Part shown: positions 36,775 through 48,844 of the stretch, in pieces
How the letters are laid out: the number at the start of each line of letters is the position of its first letter
Position numbering within the stretch: position 1 is the stretch's first letter
Origin: Immundisolibacter cernigliae
Lineage (GTDB): Bacteria; Pseudomonadota; Gammaproteobacteria; Immundisolibacterales; Immundisolibacteraceae
Length of the DNA: 64,000 nucleotides
NCBI RefSeq assembly: GCF_001697225.1
Contig: NZ_CP014671.1
Coordinates: forward strand, 1,674,001 to 1,738,000
Reading direction: 5' to 3'
Position numbers and translations under genes: made by a program
Notes under the pieces: generated by a model
What the model saw: the letters and a program-made list of their open reading frames with translations, nothing else
Database searches by the model: none
What the model was told of the DNA's origin: nothing

Positions 36775-37998
36775 ATGTCCCTGATTCGCCCATTTCGTGG
36801 TCTGCGCCCGGCTCCCGGCCGCGCCGGCGAGATCATCGCCCCACCCTACGACGTGATGAACACGGCCGAGGCGCGCGTCATGGTCGAGGGTCGGCCGCTG
36901 AGCTTCCTGCACGTGTCGCGGCCGGAAGTGGACCTGCCGGCGGACACCGATCCCTACGCCGACGCCGTCTACGCCAAGGGCGCCGAAAACCTGCGGCGCA
37001 TGATCGCCGACGGCGTGCTGCGCCAGGACGACGCGCCCTGCTACTACGCCTACCGGCTGGTGATGGACGGGCGCGCGCAGCTCGGCCTGGTGCTGACCGC
37101 CTCGGTCAAGGCCTACGACGAGAACCGCATCCGCCGCCACGAGTTCACCCGCCCGGACAAGGAAAACGACCGCGTGCGGCACATCGACACCAGCAACGCG
37201 CAGACCGGGCCGGTGTTCCTGGTGCATCGCGCCACGGCGGCGCTCGATGGCGTGCTGGACTGGGCCAGCCAGGGTGAGCCGGCGGCCGACGTGGTGGCCG
37301 ACGGCGGCGTGCGCCACACGCTGTGGGTGATCGATGCCGCCGCCGACATCGCCGCCATCAGCGCGGCGGTCGAGGCGCTTGGCGTGCTCTACATCGCCGA
37401 CGGTCACCACCGCAGCGCCGCCGCCTCGCGCGTGGCCGCGCAGCGCGGCGGCCCGGCGGATGCCGAGCACTGGTACTTCCTGGCCGTCAGCTTTCCGCAC
37501 GACCAGGTGAAGATCCTGGACTACAACCGCCTGCTGACCGACCTGAACGGCCTTGACGCGGCTGCCTTCAAGGCGCGCGTGGCAGAGCATTTCCAGATCG
37601 AGCCGGTGGCTGGCGAGGCGCGCCCGGTGGCGGTCAACACATTCGGCATGTACCTCGGCGGCCAGTGGTACCGGCTCACGTTGAAACCCGGCCGGGTGCC
37701 GGCCGATCCGGTGGGCCGGCTCGACGTGAGCCTGCTGCACCAGTACCTGATCGAGCCGATTCTTGGCGTCAGCGACCCGCGCCGCGACAAGCGCATCGAC
37801 TTCGTCGGCGGCATCCGCGGCCTGGGTGAACTGCAGCGCCGGGTGGACAGCGGCGAGATGGCGGTGGCCTTCGCCCTGTATCCGACCTCGCTCGAAGACC
37901 TGATGGCAGTGGCCGACGCCGGCCAGGTGATGCCGCCGAAATCGACCTGGTTCGAACCGAAGCTGGCCGACGGCATGGTCAGCCATTTGCTGGACTGA
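36775..37998 (+). CDS. DUF1015 family protein
   Basis: 407 residues matching the DUF1015 (HTH-type, formerly uncharacterised) family across its length: IRPFRGLRPAPGRAGEIIAPPYDVM at the start, YYAYRL, RHEFTRPDKENDRVRHID, and the conserved YIADGHHRSAAASRVA and PKSTWFEPKLADGM near the ends. The His-rich DGHHR and the acidic motifs suggest a metal- or nucleotide-dependent enzyme, but no activity is established to my knowledge. In many bacteria it sits near serine/phosphoglycerate metabolism genes; here its neighbours are htpX and cysS, which do not suggest a role. The start at 36775 has GAGGAAATCCG upstream. Confidence 0.88.
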   Translation: MSLIRPFRGLRPAPGRAGEIIAPPYDVMNTAEARVMVEGRPLSFLHVSRPEVDLPADTDPYADAVYAKGAENLRRMIADGVLRQDDAPCYYAYRLVMDGRAQLGLVLTASVKAYDENRIRRHEFTRPDKENDRVRHIDTSNAQTGPVFLVHRATAALDGVLDWASQGEPAADVVADGGVRHTLWVIDAAADIAAISAAVEALGVLYIADGHHRSAAASRVAAQRGGPADAEHWYFLAVSFPHDQVKILDYNRLLTDLNGLDAAAFKARVAEHFQIEPVAGEARPVAVNTFGMYLGGQWYRLTLKPGRVPADPVGRLDVSLLHQYLIEPILGVSDPRRDKRIDFVGGIRGLGELQRRVDSGEMAVAFALYPTSLEDLMAVADAGQVMPPKSTWFEPKLADGMVSHLLD

Positions 37999-38006
37999 GC
38001 CCGCAG

Positions 38007-38039
38007 CCGAGCCCGCTTCGCAGACTCTCTGCGGCTCGG
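38007..38039. terminator. Hairpin between convergent DUF1015 and cysS genes
   Basis: CCGAGC plus CGCAGA on one side pair with TCTGCG plus GCTCGG around a CTC loop, with a six-base bulge. It is GC-rich and without a T tract; its position between two converging genes suggests a bidirectional transcription end. Confidence 0.5.
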
Positions 38040-38064
38040 GAACTTCCCTGGCGGCAGGACGTGC

Positions 38065-39441
38065 CTAGCGTCGTCGCCAGGCGGTCCCCGACGGGCCGTC
38101 CTCCAGCACGATGCCGGCCACGTCCAGTTGCGCGCGGATGGCGTCCGCCCGCGCGAAATCGCGCGCCTTGCGGGCGTCGATGCGGGCCTGCACCAAGGCC
38201 TCGATTTCCGCATCCGGCGGACCTTCGGTGCCAACGGCGCCCTTCAGAAATGCCTGCGGGTCGTCCTGCAGCAGACCGAGCACGCCGCCCAGGTGGCGCA
38301 AGGTCGCGGCCAGACGGGCCACCGTGGCCGGCTCCTGCGCGCGGTTCAGATCGCGCACCAGCTCGAACAGCACGGCGATGGCGCCGGGCGTGTTGAAGTC
38401 GTCCTGCATGGCGGCATCGAAGCGGGCCACATAGTCAGGATCAGGTTCCGCGCCCGTGGCGGCACCGGCCTTGGCCAGCGCCAGATAGCAGCGGGTCAGG
38501 CCCTCGCGGGCGGCGTCGAGCGCGGCATCAGAGTAGTTCAGGGCGCTGCGGTAGTGGCTGGCGAGCAGGAAAAAGCGCAGCACTTCCGGCTGGTAGCGCG
38601 CCAGCACCTCGCGGATGGTGAAGAAGTTGCCGAGCGACTTCGACATTTTCTCGTCGTCGATGCGCACGAAGCCGTTGTGCATCCATACGTCGACATAGCG
38701 CTCGCCGGTGGCCGCCTCGGACTGGGCGATTTCATTCTCGTGGTGCGGAAAGATCAGGTCGTGCCCACCGCCGTGGATGTCGAAATGGGCGCCCAGGCAG
38801 GCCGTCGACATGGCCGAGCACTCGATGTGCCAGCCAGGCCGGCCGGCGCCCCACGGGGAGGGCCAGGCCGGCTCGCCCGGTTTGGCGGCCTTCCACAGGG
38901 CGAAGTCGAGCGGGTCGGCCTTGGCCTCGTTGATTTCCACCCGCGCCCCGGCCCGCAGATCCTCCATGACACGGTGCGACAACTGTCCGTAGCGGTCGAA
39001 GCTCTGCACCGCGTAGTAGACGTCGCCGTTATCCGCCCGGTAGGCGTGGCCGCCCTGGATCAGCGTCTCGATCATGCGCACGATGCCGCCGATGTGCTCG
39101 CTGGCGCGCGGCTCCTGGTCCGGCGGCTGCACGCCCAGCAGCGCCAGATCCTCGTGCATGGCGGCGATGGTGCGCTCGGTCAGCGCCGTGGTGGATTCGT
39201 TGTTCTCGGCCGCGCGGCGGATGATCTTGTCGTCGATGTCCGTGATGTTGCGCACGTACTGGACGGACAAACCCAGGTGGCGCAGGTAGCGCACCACCAT
39301 GTCGAACACCACGAACACCCGCGCGTGACCCACGTGGCAGTAGTCGTACACCGTGGCGCCGCACACGTACATGCGCACCGTGCCGGGAACCAGGGGGCGC
39401 AGCGGCTGCTTGTCGCCGGTGAGGGTGTTGTGGATCAGCAT
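38065..39441 (-). CDS. cysS: Cysteinyl-tRNA synthetase
   Basis: 458 residues, class I aminoacyl-tRNA synthetase charging tRNA-Cys. The Rossmann domain shows [20 protein letters not shown] with the HIGH-type HVGH. The zinc ligands are the Cys of VCGATVYD, Cys in WHIECSAMS, and the His/Glu of [13 protein letters not shown]. The KMSKS loop is [17 protein letters not shown]. The C-terminal DALR-type helical domain follows. The ATG at 39441 gives [14 protein letters not shown], normal for the family; an upstream extension is unsupported. Divergent from the cyclophilin gene. Confidence 0.97.
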   Translation of the reverse strand: MLIHNTLTGDKQPLRPLVPGTVRMYVCGATVYDYCHVGHARVFVVFDMVVRYLRHLGLSVQYVRNITDIDDKIIRRAAENNESTTALTERTIAAMHEDLALLGVQPPDQEPRASEHIGGIVRMIETLIQGGHAYRADNGDVYYAVQSFDRYGQLSHRVMEDLRAGARVEINEAKADPLDFALWKAAKPGEPAWPSPWGAGRPGWHIECSAMSTACLGAHFDIHGGGHDLIFPHHENEIAQSEAATGERYVDVWMHNGFVRIDDEKMSKSLGNFFTIREVLARYQPEVLRFFLLASHYRSALNYSDAALDAAREGLTRCYLALAKAGAATGAEPDPDYVARFDAAMQDDFNTPGAIAVLFELVRDLNRAQEPATVARLAATLRHLGGVLGLLQDDPQAFLKGAVGTEGPPDAEIEALVQARIDARKARDFARADAIRAQLDVAGIVLEDGPSGTAWRRR

Positions 39442-39561
39442 GCGTGGGCCGGGTCGGAAAAACGGGCGCGGAATGATACCGCGTGGCCTGCGCGGACCCA
39501 CCTGGACGCCGGCCGCCCCATGCTAGAGTAGCCGCCCCGTTTTACCACCCCGCTGCGCGCC

Positions 39562-40152
39562 ATGCCGTTACGCCTGCTCCTGTCCCTGGTGCTTGGCCTG
39601 CTGCCGCTGGCCGCTCCCGCCAAGGAAGCCACTGCCATGCCGGTCAATGTCGTGCTCGAAACCAACCTCGGCGCCATCACCCTGGAGCTGTACCCGGACA
39701 AGGCGCCCAAGACGGTGGCCAATTTCACCGACTACGTGCGCGCCGGACACTACAACGGCACCGTGTTTCACCGCGTGATCCCGAATTTCATGGCCCAGGG
39801 CGGCGGCTTCACGGCTGATTTGCAGCAAAAATCAACCAACACGCCGATCACGAACGAGGCCGACAACGGCCTGCAGAACCTGCGCGGCACCATCGCCATG
39901 GCGCGCACCGGCGAGCCGCACTCGGCCAGCGCGCAGTTCTTCATCAACGTGGCCGACAACGCGTTCCTGAACTTCAGCGCGCCGACCCGCCAGGGCTGGG
40001 GCTACGCCGTGTTCGGCAAGGTCACCGCCGGCATGGACGTGGTCGATGCGATGGTCGCCCTGCCGACCGGCGCTGCGGGGCCGTTTGGCTCGGACGTGCC
40101 CAAGCAGGCCGTCGTCATCGAGTCGGCGCGGGTGCTCGACGCCGCCGAATAA
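39562..40152 (+). CDS. Periplasmic cyclophilin-type peptidyl-prolyl isomerase
   Basis: 196 residues. The N-terminal signal peptide (RLLLSLVLGLLPLAAPAKEA) makes it a PpiA-like periplasmic protein rather than cytosolic PpiB. The cyclophilin core has ITLELYPDKAPKTVANFTDYV, VFHRVIPNFMAQGGGFT with the catalytic Arg, GTIAMARTGEPHSASAQFFIN and WGYAVFGKVTAGMDVVD. It accelerates proline isomerisation during folding of exported proteins. The stop is 21 bp before lpxH on the same strand, so the two may be cotranscribed. Confidence 0.92.
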   Translation: MPLRLLLSLVLGLLPLAAPAKEATAMPVNVVLETNLGAITLELYPDKAPKTVANFTDYVRAGHYNGTVFHRVIPNFMAQGGGFTADLQQKSTNTPITNEADNGLQNLRGTIAMARTGEPHSASAQFFINVADNAFLNFSAPTRQGWGYAVFGKVTAGMDVVDAMVALPTGAAGPFGSDVPKQAVVIESARVLDAAE

Positions 40153-40173
40153 GGGCGGGCAACGCGGCTACCG

Positions 40174-40902
40174 ATGCTGCGCATCTTCATCGCCGACCTG
40201 CACCTGCGTGTGGACGCGCAGAATCAGGCGCGCTTCGGCGAGTTCCTGCAGGGCTTTGGCGCGCACAGCGAGCTGTACGTGCTGGGCGATCTGTTCGACC
40301 TGTGGCTGGGCGACGATCTGGACCTGCCCCGCTACCGGCCGGTCATCGCCGCACTGCGTGGCTACGCCGAACGCGGCGGCGTGGCGCGCATCATGGTCGG
40401 CAATCACGACTTTCTGTTCGGCGATGCGTTTTTTGCGCACAGCCGCGCCCATCCCCTGCCCGACCCGACCGTCATCGAGCACGCCGGCCGGCGCCTGCTG
40501 CTGACTCACGGCGATGCGCTGTGCCTGGCCGACGTGGACTACCAGGCGTTTCGGGCGCGCATTCGTCACCCGGCGTTCGTGGCGCAGTTTCTGGCCCAAC
40601 CGGCCGAACAGCGCATCGCCATCGCGCGCGAATTCCAGGACGGCAGCCGCACCGCGACGGCTGAAAAAACGGCGGCGATGATGGATGTGGATGCCGATGC
40701 CGCCAATGCGGCCCTGATCGATGCGGGGGCCAGCCTGCTTGTGCACGGCCACACCCACCGGCCCGGCGTGCACCCCTTGCCGGCTGGCCGGCGGCTGGTG
40801 CTCGGTCCGTGGTTCGAGAAGGAAAGCGCCCTGATCTGGCCGGCCGATGGCGCGCCGCAACCGATCAACATGGGCTGTAACGCGGCCGACATCGTCGGCT
40901 GA
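40174..40902 (+). CDS. lpxH: UDP-2,3-diacylglucosamine diphosphatase
   Basis: 242 residues, calcineurin-like phosphoesterase. The Mn-binding motifs are in order: IADLHL (Asp, His), YVLGDLFDLWLGDD, MVGNHDFLFG, LTHGDALCLAD and HGHTHRPG. LpxH hydrolyses UDP-2,3-diacylglucosamine to lipid X in lipid A synthesis at the inner membrane face. The GNHDF motif differs from the GNRDF usual in LpxH but remains within the family. It directly follows the cyclophilin gene (ppiB-lpxH adjacency is common in Gammaproteobacteria), which supports the assignment. Confidence 0.9.
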   Translation: MLRIFIADLHLRVDAQNQARFGEFLQGFGAHSELYVLGDLFDLWLGDDLDLPRYRPVIAALRGYAERGGVARIMVGNHDFLFGDAFFAHSRAHPLPDPTVIEHAGRRLLLTHGDALCLADVDYQAFRARIRHPAFVAQFLAQPAEQRIAIAREFQDGSRTATAEKTAAMMDVDADAANAALIDAGASLLVHGHTHRPGVHPLPAGRRLVLGPWFEKESALIWPADGAPQPINMGCNAADIVG

Positions 40903-40951
40903 ACCGGGCTCGTACCGGGAATCGGCGCCCTGCCGCGTAATCCACACTCCG

Positions 40952-41006
40952 GTGTAGGAGCGCAGCTTCGCTGCGCGATGATCGCCCGGCATAGCCGGGC
41001 TCCTGC
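40952..41006 (+). repeat. REP-like double hairpin, copy D
   Basis: GCGCAGCTTCGCTGCGC, the linker GATGATC, and GCCCGGCATAGCCGGGC, flanked by GTAGGA and TCCTGC. It sits between the converging lpxH and secF genes. Confidence 0.85.
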
Positions 41007-41029
41007 ATCATCCGCGACGCAAAGTCGCC

Positions 41030-41950
41030 TCAGGGCGTCTGTGCGCCTTCCTTGACCGGCGCGATCATGTCGCGCGCCGACAGCCCGGTCGGCAGCAGCG
41101 ACCAGCTGGCGACGTAGATGGTCGAGTAGGCGCCCGCCAGCACGCCGATCAGCATCGCCAGCGAGAAGCTGTGGATGGCGTCGCCGCCGAACAGCACCAG
41201 TGGCAGCAGCGCCAGCACCACGGTGGCGGTGGTGGCGATGGTGCGCGTCATGGTCTCGTTGACCGAGCGGTTGATGACCTCGCGCGTGCTGGCCTTGCGC
41301 ATGCGCGGGAAGTTCTCGCGGATGCGGTCGTAGATGACCACCGTATCGTTGATGGAATAACCGATCACGGTCAGCACCGCCGCTACCACGGTCAGGTCGA
41401 ATTCCAGCCCGACCAGGGCGCAGAAACCGACCGTGATGATGGCGTCGTGCGCCAGCGACACGACGGCGCCGATGGCGAAGCGGTACTCGAAGCGAAACGC
41501 CACGTAGGCGCCGATGGCCAGAACGGCATACAGCAGCGCCAGGGCGGCATTGGTGACCAGCTCGTCACCCACCTGCGGGCCGACGAATTCCACCCGCTGC
41601 AGGGTGATGTTCTGCCCGCCGCTGCCGAGCGCCTCCAGCACGCGCGTGGACAGCTCGCCGGTCGACCCCGCCATGCCCGCCGGGATGCGCACCAGTACCT
41701 CGCTGCGGGTGCCGAAATACTGCACCACCGCGCCTTCCAGGCCGTGACCGGACAGCGCCGCCTGCACCTGCGGCAGCTCCACCGGCGCCGGGTACTGCAC
41801 CTCGACCAGCGTGCCGCCGGTGAAATCGATGCCGAAATTCAGGCCCCGTACGGCCAGCGCCAGGATCGACACCAGCACGAGCACACCAGACAGCGCCAGC
41901 ATGACCGGCGCATAGCGCATGAAATCAACTTTGAAGGTCTGCTGCGCCAT
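41030..41950 (-). CDS. secF: Protein translocase subunit SecF
   Basis: 306 residues, six membrane helices. The N-terminal GLNFGIDFTGGTLVEVQYP, the periplasmic P1 domain and the C-terminal helices with IGYSINDTVVIYDRIREN and the SecF signature VNETMTRTIATTATVVLALL are all present. With SecD it uses the proton gradient to pull exported proteins from SecYEG. The start MAQQTFKVDFMRYAP is at 41950, four bases after the secD stop; an upstream extension overlapping secD is rejected. Confidence 0.97.
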   Translation of the reverse strand: MAQQTFKVDFMRYAPVMLALSGVLVLVSILALAVRGLNFGIDFTGGTLVEVQYPAPVELPQVQAALSGHGLEGAVVQYFGTRSEVLVRIPAGMAGSTGELSTRVLEALGSGGQNITLQRVEFVGPQVGDELVTNAALALLYAVLAIGAYVAFRFEYRFAIGAVVSLAHDAIITVGFCALVGLEFDLTVVAAVLTVIGYSINDTVVIYDRIRENFPRMRKASTREVINRSVNETMTRTIATTATVVLALLPLVLFGGDAIHSFSLAMLIGVLAGAYSTIYVASWSLLPTGLSARDMIAPVKEGAQTP

Positions 41951-41954
41951 CGGC

Positions 41955-43826
41955 CTAGCCCCGTACTGCGACCGCCGTGCGGCGACCGCGCGGCTGGATG
42001 AGATTGACCATGGCACGCGTCACGAACACTGCCGTGAATACCGTGGTGACGATGCCGATCGACAGCGTGACGGCGAAGCCCTTGACCGGACCGCTGCCGA
42101 AAATGAACAGCAGCAGGCCGGCCAGCAGCGTGGTGACGTTGGCATCCAGGATGGTGCCGAAAGCCCGCTCGTAGCCGGCGGCGATGCTGGCCTGCGGCGA
42201 GTTGCCGTTGCGCCGTTCCTCGCGGATGCGCTCGTTGATCAGCACGTTGGCATCCACCGCCATGCCCAGCGTCAGCACGATGCCGGCGATGCCCGGCAGC
42301 GTCAGCGTGGCCTGCAGCAGGGACATGACGGCCAGGATCAGCAGCAGGTTGCCGACCAGGGCGAGGTTGGCAATCATGCCCAGCGTGCGGTAGCGGATGG
42401 CCATGAACAGCACCACCAGCAGCAGCGCCGCCAGCACCGCGCGCTCGCCTTTTTCGATGTTCTCCTTGCCCAGGCTCGGCCCGATGGTGCGCTCCTCGAC
42501 GATGGCCAGCGGCGCCGCCAGGGAACCGGCGCGCAGCAGCAGGGCCAGATCGCGCGCCTCGCGGGCGTTGTCCATGCCGGTGATCTGGAAACGTCGGCCG
42601 AGGCGATCCTGGATCACCGGTGCGGTGATGACCTCTTCGGTGCGGCGGCTTCGGCGCTCCAGCTTGCCGTCCGCGCCGCGCACGGAGTCGGTGGTGTTCT
42701 CGATGAACACCACCGCCAGCCGGCGGCCGACGTTCTCGCCGGTGACGCGCTCGAAGATGCCGGCGCCGCGACTGTCGAGGGACACGTGCACGACCGCGCC
42801 GCCGCTTTGCTGGTCGAAGCCCGAGGCGGCGTCGGTGATGTACTCGCCGGTCAGGATGGCGCGGTCCTTGATCAGTATCTGCCCACCGGCGCGCAGCGGG
42901 TACAAACGCGAACCCGGCGGCACGCGCCCGGCCAATGCGGCGGACAGGTCATGCTCCTCGTCCACCAGCTTGAATTCCAGCGTCGCGGTGGCGCCCAGTA
43001 CTTCCTTGGCGCGGGCCGTGTCCTGCACGCCCGGCAACTGCACGATGATGCGGCTGTCACCCTGCTGCTGCACGATCGGCTCGGCCACGCCCAGCTCATT
43101 GACGCGGTTGCGCAGCGTGGTGATGTTCTGCTGCAGCGCCAGCCGGCGCACTTCTATGCGGTAGGGATCGCCCAGGCGCCCGATCAGGCGCTGGCCGTCG
43201 TCGGCGGCCGTGTCGACCACCAGCTGCGGATGCGTGCGGGCGATCAGCGCCTGCGCCTTGGCGACGTCCGCGACCGCGCGCAGGCGCAGCTCGACGCCGC
43301 TGGTTTCGCCTTCCGCCACCCGGCGAACCCACTCGTAACGCAATTTCTCCTCGCGCAGCAACTGGCGCAGGTCATCGACCAGTCGCTCCTCGGCCGCGCG
43401 GACCGCCGAGGCGGTGTCGACCTCCATCAGGAAATGCACACCGCCGCGCAGGTCCAGGCCCAGGAACATCGGCTGCGCACCGATGCCCGACAGCCAGGGC
43501 GGCGCCGCCGGCACCAGGTTCAGGGCCACCGTGTAGTCTTGCCCCAGGGCGTCGCGCACGGCGTCCTGCGCCTTCAGCTGCTGGTCGGTGTCGACGAAAC
43601 GCAGCGTGACGCCATCGGCGGACGGCGTCAGCGACTTGGCCGAAACACCAACACCCTTGAGCGCAGCCGTGATTTTTTCGGTCGTGACGGCATCCACTGC
43701 CCGCCCGCGCTGGCCGGAAATCTGCAGCGCCGGATCGGTGCCGTACCAGTTCGGCAAGGCATACAGGGCGCCCACGGCCAGCACCAGGGCGATCAGCAGA
43801 TTGGCCCACCAGGGGTAGCGGTTCAT
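41955..43826 (-). CDS. secD: Protein translocase subunit SecD
   Basis: 623 residues. The N-terminal helix (WANLLIALVLAVGALYALPNWYG) is followed by the large periplasmic domain (MFLGLDLRGGVHFLMEVD and later the P1-head RRTEEVITAPVIQDRLGRRFQIT) and five C-terminal helices with GIAGIVLTLGMAVDANVLINERIREE and FAVTLSIGIVTTVFTAVFVTRAMV. Partner of SecF in the SecDF-YajC complex. It follows yajC by nine bases and precedes secF, the standard yajC-secD-secF operon. Confidence 0.97.
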   Translation of the reverse strand: MNRYPWWANLLIALVLAVGALYALPNWYGTDPALQISGQRGRAVDAVTTEKITAALKGVGVSAKSLTPSADGVTLRFVDTDQQLKAQDAVRDALGQDYTVALNLVPAAPPWLSGIGAQPMFLGLDLRGGVHFLMEVDTASAVRAAEERLVDDLRQLLREEKLRYEWVRRVAEGETSGVELRLRAVADVAKAQALIARTHPQLVVDTAADDGQRLIGRLGDPYRIEVRRLALQQNITTLRNRVNELGVAEPIVQQQGDSRIIVQLPGVQDTARAKEVLGATATLEFKLVDEEHDLSAALAGRVPPGSRLYPLRAGGQILIKDRAILTGEYITDAASGFDQQSGGAVVHVSLDSRGAGIFERVTGENVGRRLAVVFIENTTDSVRGADGKLERRSRRTEEVITAPVIQDRLGRRFQITGMDNAREARDLALLLRAGSLAAPLAIVEERTIGPSLGKENIEKGERAVLAALLLVVLFMAIRYRTLGMIANLALVGNLLLILAVMSLLQATLTLPGIAGIVLTLGMAVDANVLINERIREERRNGNSPQASIAAGYERAFGTILDANVTTLLAGLLLFIFGSGPVKGFAVTLSIGIVTTVFTAVFVTRAMVNLIQPRGRRTAVAVRG

Positions 43827-43835
43827 CGCTGGGGC

Positions 43836-44180
43836 TCAGATGGACTTCAGCGTCCCTTTTGGCAGCAACTGGCCAACAGCGCCTTTTTGCACCTTGACCT
43901 CGACGCCGTCGGCGATCTCGACCGCCAGATACTGATCGGTGACGCGTACCACGCGCCCGGCCAGCCCGCCGGCCACCACCACCTCGTCGCCGGCCTTGAT
44001 CTCGGCGACCATCTTGCGGTGCTCCTTCTGCCGCTTCATCTGCGGCCGGATCATCATGAAATAGAACACCACGAACAGGGCCAGCACGAAGAACATGCTC
44101 TCGAAACCCGGCGGCGCAGCGGCACCGGCAGCCGCCGCGGGCGCCTGCTCGGCAAAGGCGTTCTGGATGAACATCGACAT
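43836..44180 (-). CDS. yajC: Preprotein translocase subunit YajC
   Basis: 114 residues. An Ala/Pro-rich N-terminus is followed by one membrane helix (SMFFVLALFVVFYFMMIRP), then QMKRQKEHRKMVAEIKAGDEVV and a small beta domain (GGLAGRVVRVTDQYLAVEIA). Accessory of SecDF. The start MSMFIQNAFAEQA at 44180 is taken as first of two close Met codons. It follows tgt on the same strand. Confidence 0.96.
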   Translation of the reverse strand: MSMFIQNAFAEQAPAAAAGAAAPPGFESMFFVLALFVVFYFMMIRPQMKRQKEHRKMVAEIKAGDEVVVAGGLAGRVVRVTDQYLAVEIADGVEVKVQKGAVGQLLPKGTLKSI

Positions 44181-44233
44181 GCGGTTTTTCCTGCAACAGC
44201 GGAGCGTTTCCCGCCCCCAAAAAAGGCGCCGGA

Positions 44234-46392
<2,159 letters not shown>

Positions 46393-46472
46393 GGGGCCGC
46401 GGATGGTAGCAGAGGGCACCCCGGCGGCTTGAGTCCGACCGGCCGGATGCCCATACTAGGCGCCCCTCCCGG

Positions 46473-46559
46473 GCCGGGATGGCGAAACCGGTAGACGCGC
46501 CAGACTCAAAATCTGGTGGGGGTAACCTCGTGAGAGTTCGATTCTCTCTCCCGGCACCA
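46473..46559 (+). tRNA. tRNA-Leu (anticodon CAA)
   Basis: 87 bases with CCA encoded. The acceptor stem is GCCGGGA/TCCCGGC, the anticodon loop CTCAAAA in the stem CCAGA/TCTGG, a long variable arm marks it as class II, and the T arm has GTTCGATT. CATACT about 20 bp upstream may be its -10 box. Confidence 0.96.
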
Positions 46560-46629
46560 AATCAGCGCCCGCGCCGCCGGCAGGCCCTTCGGTATACTGC
46601 CGCGCTGAAAAAAAACGACGATTTGCCTT

Positions 46630-46714
46630 GCGAAAGTGGCGGAACTGGTAGACGCACTGGTTTTAGGTACCAGCGGGGCAACCCGTGAGAGTTCGAGTCT
46701 CTCCTTTCGCACCA
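46630..46714 (+). tRNA. tRNA-Leu (anticodon TAG)
   Basis: 85 bases with CCA encoded. The acceptor stem is GCGAAAG/CTTTCGC, the anticodon loop TTTAGGT in the stem CTGGT/ACCAG, with a class II variable arm and GTTCGAGT in the T arm. TATACT upstream (near 46594) is a plausible -10. It lies 36 bp before tig. Confidence 0.96.
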
Positions 46715-46750
46715 TCCCCCTTCCATCCGACCAAGATTTCCGAATCCGCA

Positions 46751-48034
46751 ATGACCACTCTGCTGGAAAACACCGGTGCCCTGAAGCGTCGGTTGATGTT
46801 GTCCCTGCCCGCGACCGAAGTCGAGCAACAGGTCGCCACGCGCCTTAACCAGCTGGCGCGCCAGGCGCGCGTGAACGGCTTTCGCCCCGGCAAGGCGCCG
46901 CTGTCGGTGGTGCGCCGTCAGCATGAGGCCCGCCTGCGCGACGAGGTGGTGGGCGAGCTGCTGCAGGGCAAGTTCATCGAAGGCCTGGGCGAGCACCAGC
47001 TGCGCCCGGCCGGCAACCCGGACATCCGCGCCGAACCCGCCGAGGGCGGCGACGCGCTGCGCTTCTCGGCCAGCTTCGAGGTGTTTCCGGATATCGCCCT
47101 GGCGGACCTCGGCGGCGTGACGCTGAGCCTGCCCAGCGCCACCGTGACCGATGACGACGTCGAGAAAATGCTCGACCGCATGCGCCGCCAGCGCGCCGAA
47201 TGGCCCGAAGTCGCCCGTCCGGCCGCCCGTGACGACCGCGTCATGATCGACTTCGTCGGCACCATCGACGGCGTGGCTTTCGAGGGCGGCACCGCCCAGG
47301 ACGTGCCCATCGTGCTGGGCAGCGGCACCCTGATCGGCGATTTCGAGGATCAGTTGCTGGGGGCCAGCGCCGGCGACGAACGCACCGTCAAGGTCACCTT
47401 CCCGGCCGACTACCCGCGCGACACCCTCGCAGGTAAGGATGCCCAGTTCGCGGTCACCGTCAAGGCGGTCCAGGAAATCGCGCTGCCGGAAATGAACACG
47501 GAGTTCGTGCAGGCCTTCGGCATCGAGGACGGCGACCTGGATGCGCTGCGGGCGCGGCTGCGCGAACGGCTCGAACAGGAGCTGACGACCGCGCTGCGCC
47601 GGCGCCGCAAGGCGGCCGTCATGCAGTTACTGGAGCAGCAACACCAGTTCGACCTGCCGCACAGCCTGGTGCATCAGGAGGCTCACAACCTCGCCCACCA
47701 GGCCCAGCAGCGCAATCCGGCCGTCGATCCGCATGCGGACATGGCGCCCTACGAGGCCGAAGCCGCGCGCCGGGTCAAACTTGGCCTGCTGCTTGCTGAG
47801 ATCACCCAGCGCGAGGGCATCAAGACCGACCCGGCCCGCGTGCGCGCCGAAATCGAGCGCATGGCCGCCGGCTTCGACGACAAGGACATGGTGATCAACT
47901 GGTACTACAGCCAGCCGGAGCGCCTGCAGGAAATTGAAAACATGGCGCTCGAAGAGCAACTGGTCGATTGGGTGCTGTCCAAGGTGCAGGTCACCGAAGA
48001 GGTCTTGTCCTTCGACGACGCCGTCGCCACCTGA
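46751..48034 (+). CDS. tig: Trigger factor
   Basis: 427-residue ribosome-associated chaperone and prolyl isomerase. The ribosome-binding N-terminus includes [20 protein letters not shown], the usual GFRxGK signature. The FKBP-type domain (about 150-245) shows [20 protein letters not shown] and [23 protein letters not shown]. The C-terminal helical cradle follows. It is the first gene of the tig-clpP-clpX-lon cluster, coupling folding of new chains to degradation of failures. Confidence 0.97.
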   Translation: MTTLLENTGALKRRLMLSLPATEVEQQVATRLNQLARQARVNGFRPGKAPLSVVRRQHEARLRDEVVGELLQGKFIEGLGEHQLRPAGNPDIRAEPAEGGDALRFSASFEVFPDIALADLGGVTLSLPSATVTDDDVEKMLDRMRRQRAEWPEVARPAARDDRVMIDFVGTIDGVAFEGGTAQDVPIVLGSGTLIGDFEDQLLGASAGDERTVKVTFPADYPRDTLAGKDAQFAVTVKAVQEIALPEMNTEFVQAFGIEDGDLDALRARLRERLEQELTTALRRRRKAAVMQLLEQQHQFDLPHSLVHQEAHNLAHQAQQRNPAVDPHADMAPYEAEAARRVKLGLLLAEITQREGIKTDPARVRAEIERMAAGFDDKDMVINWYYSQPERLQEIENMALEEQLVDWVLSKVQVTEEVLSFDDAVAT

Positions 48035-48078
48035 AACCAACCCTACGCAGCACTCTCACACCACGGAGCATTGCCTTC

Positions 48079-48702
48079 ATGACCGACCCGTTCCACAGCC
48101 TGCCCGGCCCCGTCGCCCAGGGCCTCGTGCCGATGGTGGTCGAGCAAACCGCCCGCGGCGAGCGCGCCTACGACATCTTCTCGCGCCTGCTCAAGGAGCG
48201 TGTGGTGTTCCTGGTCGGCCCGGTCGAGGACCACATCGCCAATCTGGTGGTGGCGCAGCTGCTGTTCCTGGAGTCCGAGAACCCGGACAAGGACATCCAT
48301 TTCTACATCAACTCGCCGGGCGGCTCGGTCACGGCGGGCCTGGCCATCTACGACACCATGCAGTTCATCAAGCCGGCGGTGTCGACGCTGTGCATCGGCC
48401 AGGCGGCCAGCATGGGTGCCGTGCTGCTGGCGGCCGGCGCGCCTGGCAAGCGATTTGCATTGCCCAACTCGCGGGTGATGATCCACCAGCCGCTGGGCGG
48501 CTTTCGCGGCCAGGCCTCGGATATCGAGATCCACGCCCGCGAGATGCTCAAGATTCGCGATTTGCTGAACGATATCCTGGCTACGCACACCGGACGCACG
48601 ATCGACCAGATTCGCAACGACACCGACCGCGACAACTTCCTGTCGGCGAAGGAAGCAGTCGAATACAACCTGGTCGACAAGGTCATCGACAAGCGGGTGT
48701 GA
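48079..48702 (+). CDS. clpP: ATP-dependent Clp protease proteolytic subunit
   Basis: 207 residues. The serine-protease triad is Ser111 ([13 protein letters not shown]), His136 ([11 protein letters not shown]) and Asp185 (DTDRDNF). The N-terminal propeptide ([16 protein letters not shown]) should be self-cleaved. ClpP forms the two-ring barrel that degrades substrates fed by ClpX. It lies 44 bp after tig and 142 bp before clpX. Confidence 0.98.
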   Translation: MTDPFHSLPGPVAQGLVPMVVEQTARGERAYDIFSRLLKERVVFLVGPVEDHIANLVVAQLLFLESENPDKDIHFYINSPGGSVTAGLAIYDTMQFIKPAVSTLCIGQAASMGAVLLAAGAPGKRFALPNSRVMIHQPLGGFRGQASDIEIHAREMLKIRDLLNDILATHTGRTIDQIRNDTDRDNFLSAKEAVEYNLVDKVIDKRV

Positions 48703-48781
48703 GCGCTCGACGGACGGACGAAAAGTTTCTTGCAGGTGCCGTTGGCGGTATAAATTTGCTGACGAGGAATTCTGGAACGCG

Positions 48782-48817
48782 GCGTCGATGCCGGCTTTCG
48801 AACGCCGGCATCGACGC
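48782..48817 (+). promoter_or_regulatory. Perfect 14-bp hairpin in the clpX leader
   Basis: GCGTCGATGCCGGC (48782-48795) and its exact reverse complement (48804-48817) enclose an 8-base loop. There is no T tract, so it is not an intrinsic terminator. It ends 27 bp before the clpX ATG. TTTCTT, 17 bases, TATAAA (about 48724-48752) just upstream may be a clpX promoter. It could be an RNA-processing or stability element between clpP and clpX. Confidence 0.5.
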
Positions 48818-48844
48818 TGAAACCGTAGCTTGCAGGGTGAGGTT

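Noticed and set aside
35506..37986. 826-codon open frame on the minus strand across htpX and DUF1015
   Set aside because: Shadow of two well-supported + strand genes; it also runs through the terminator and promoter elements between them.
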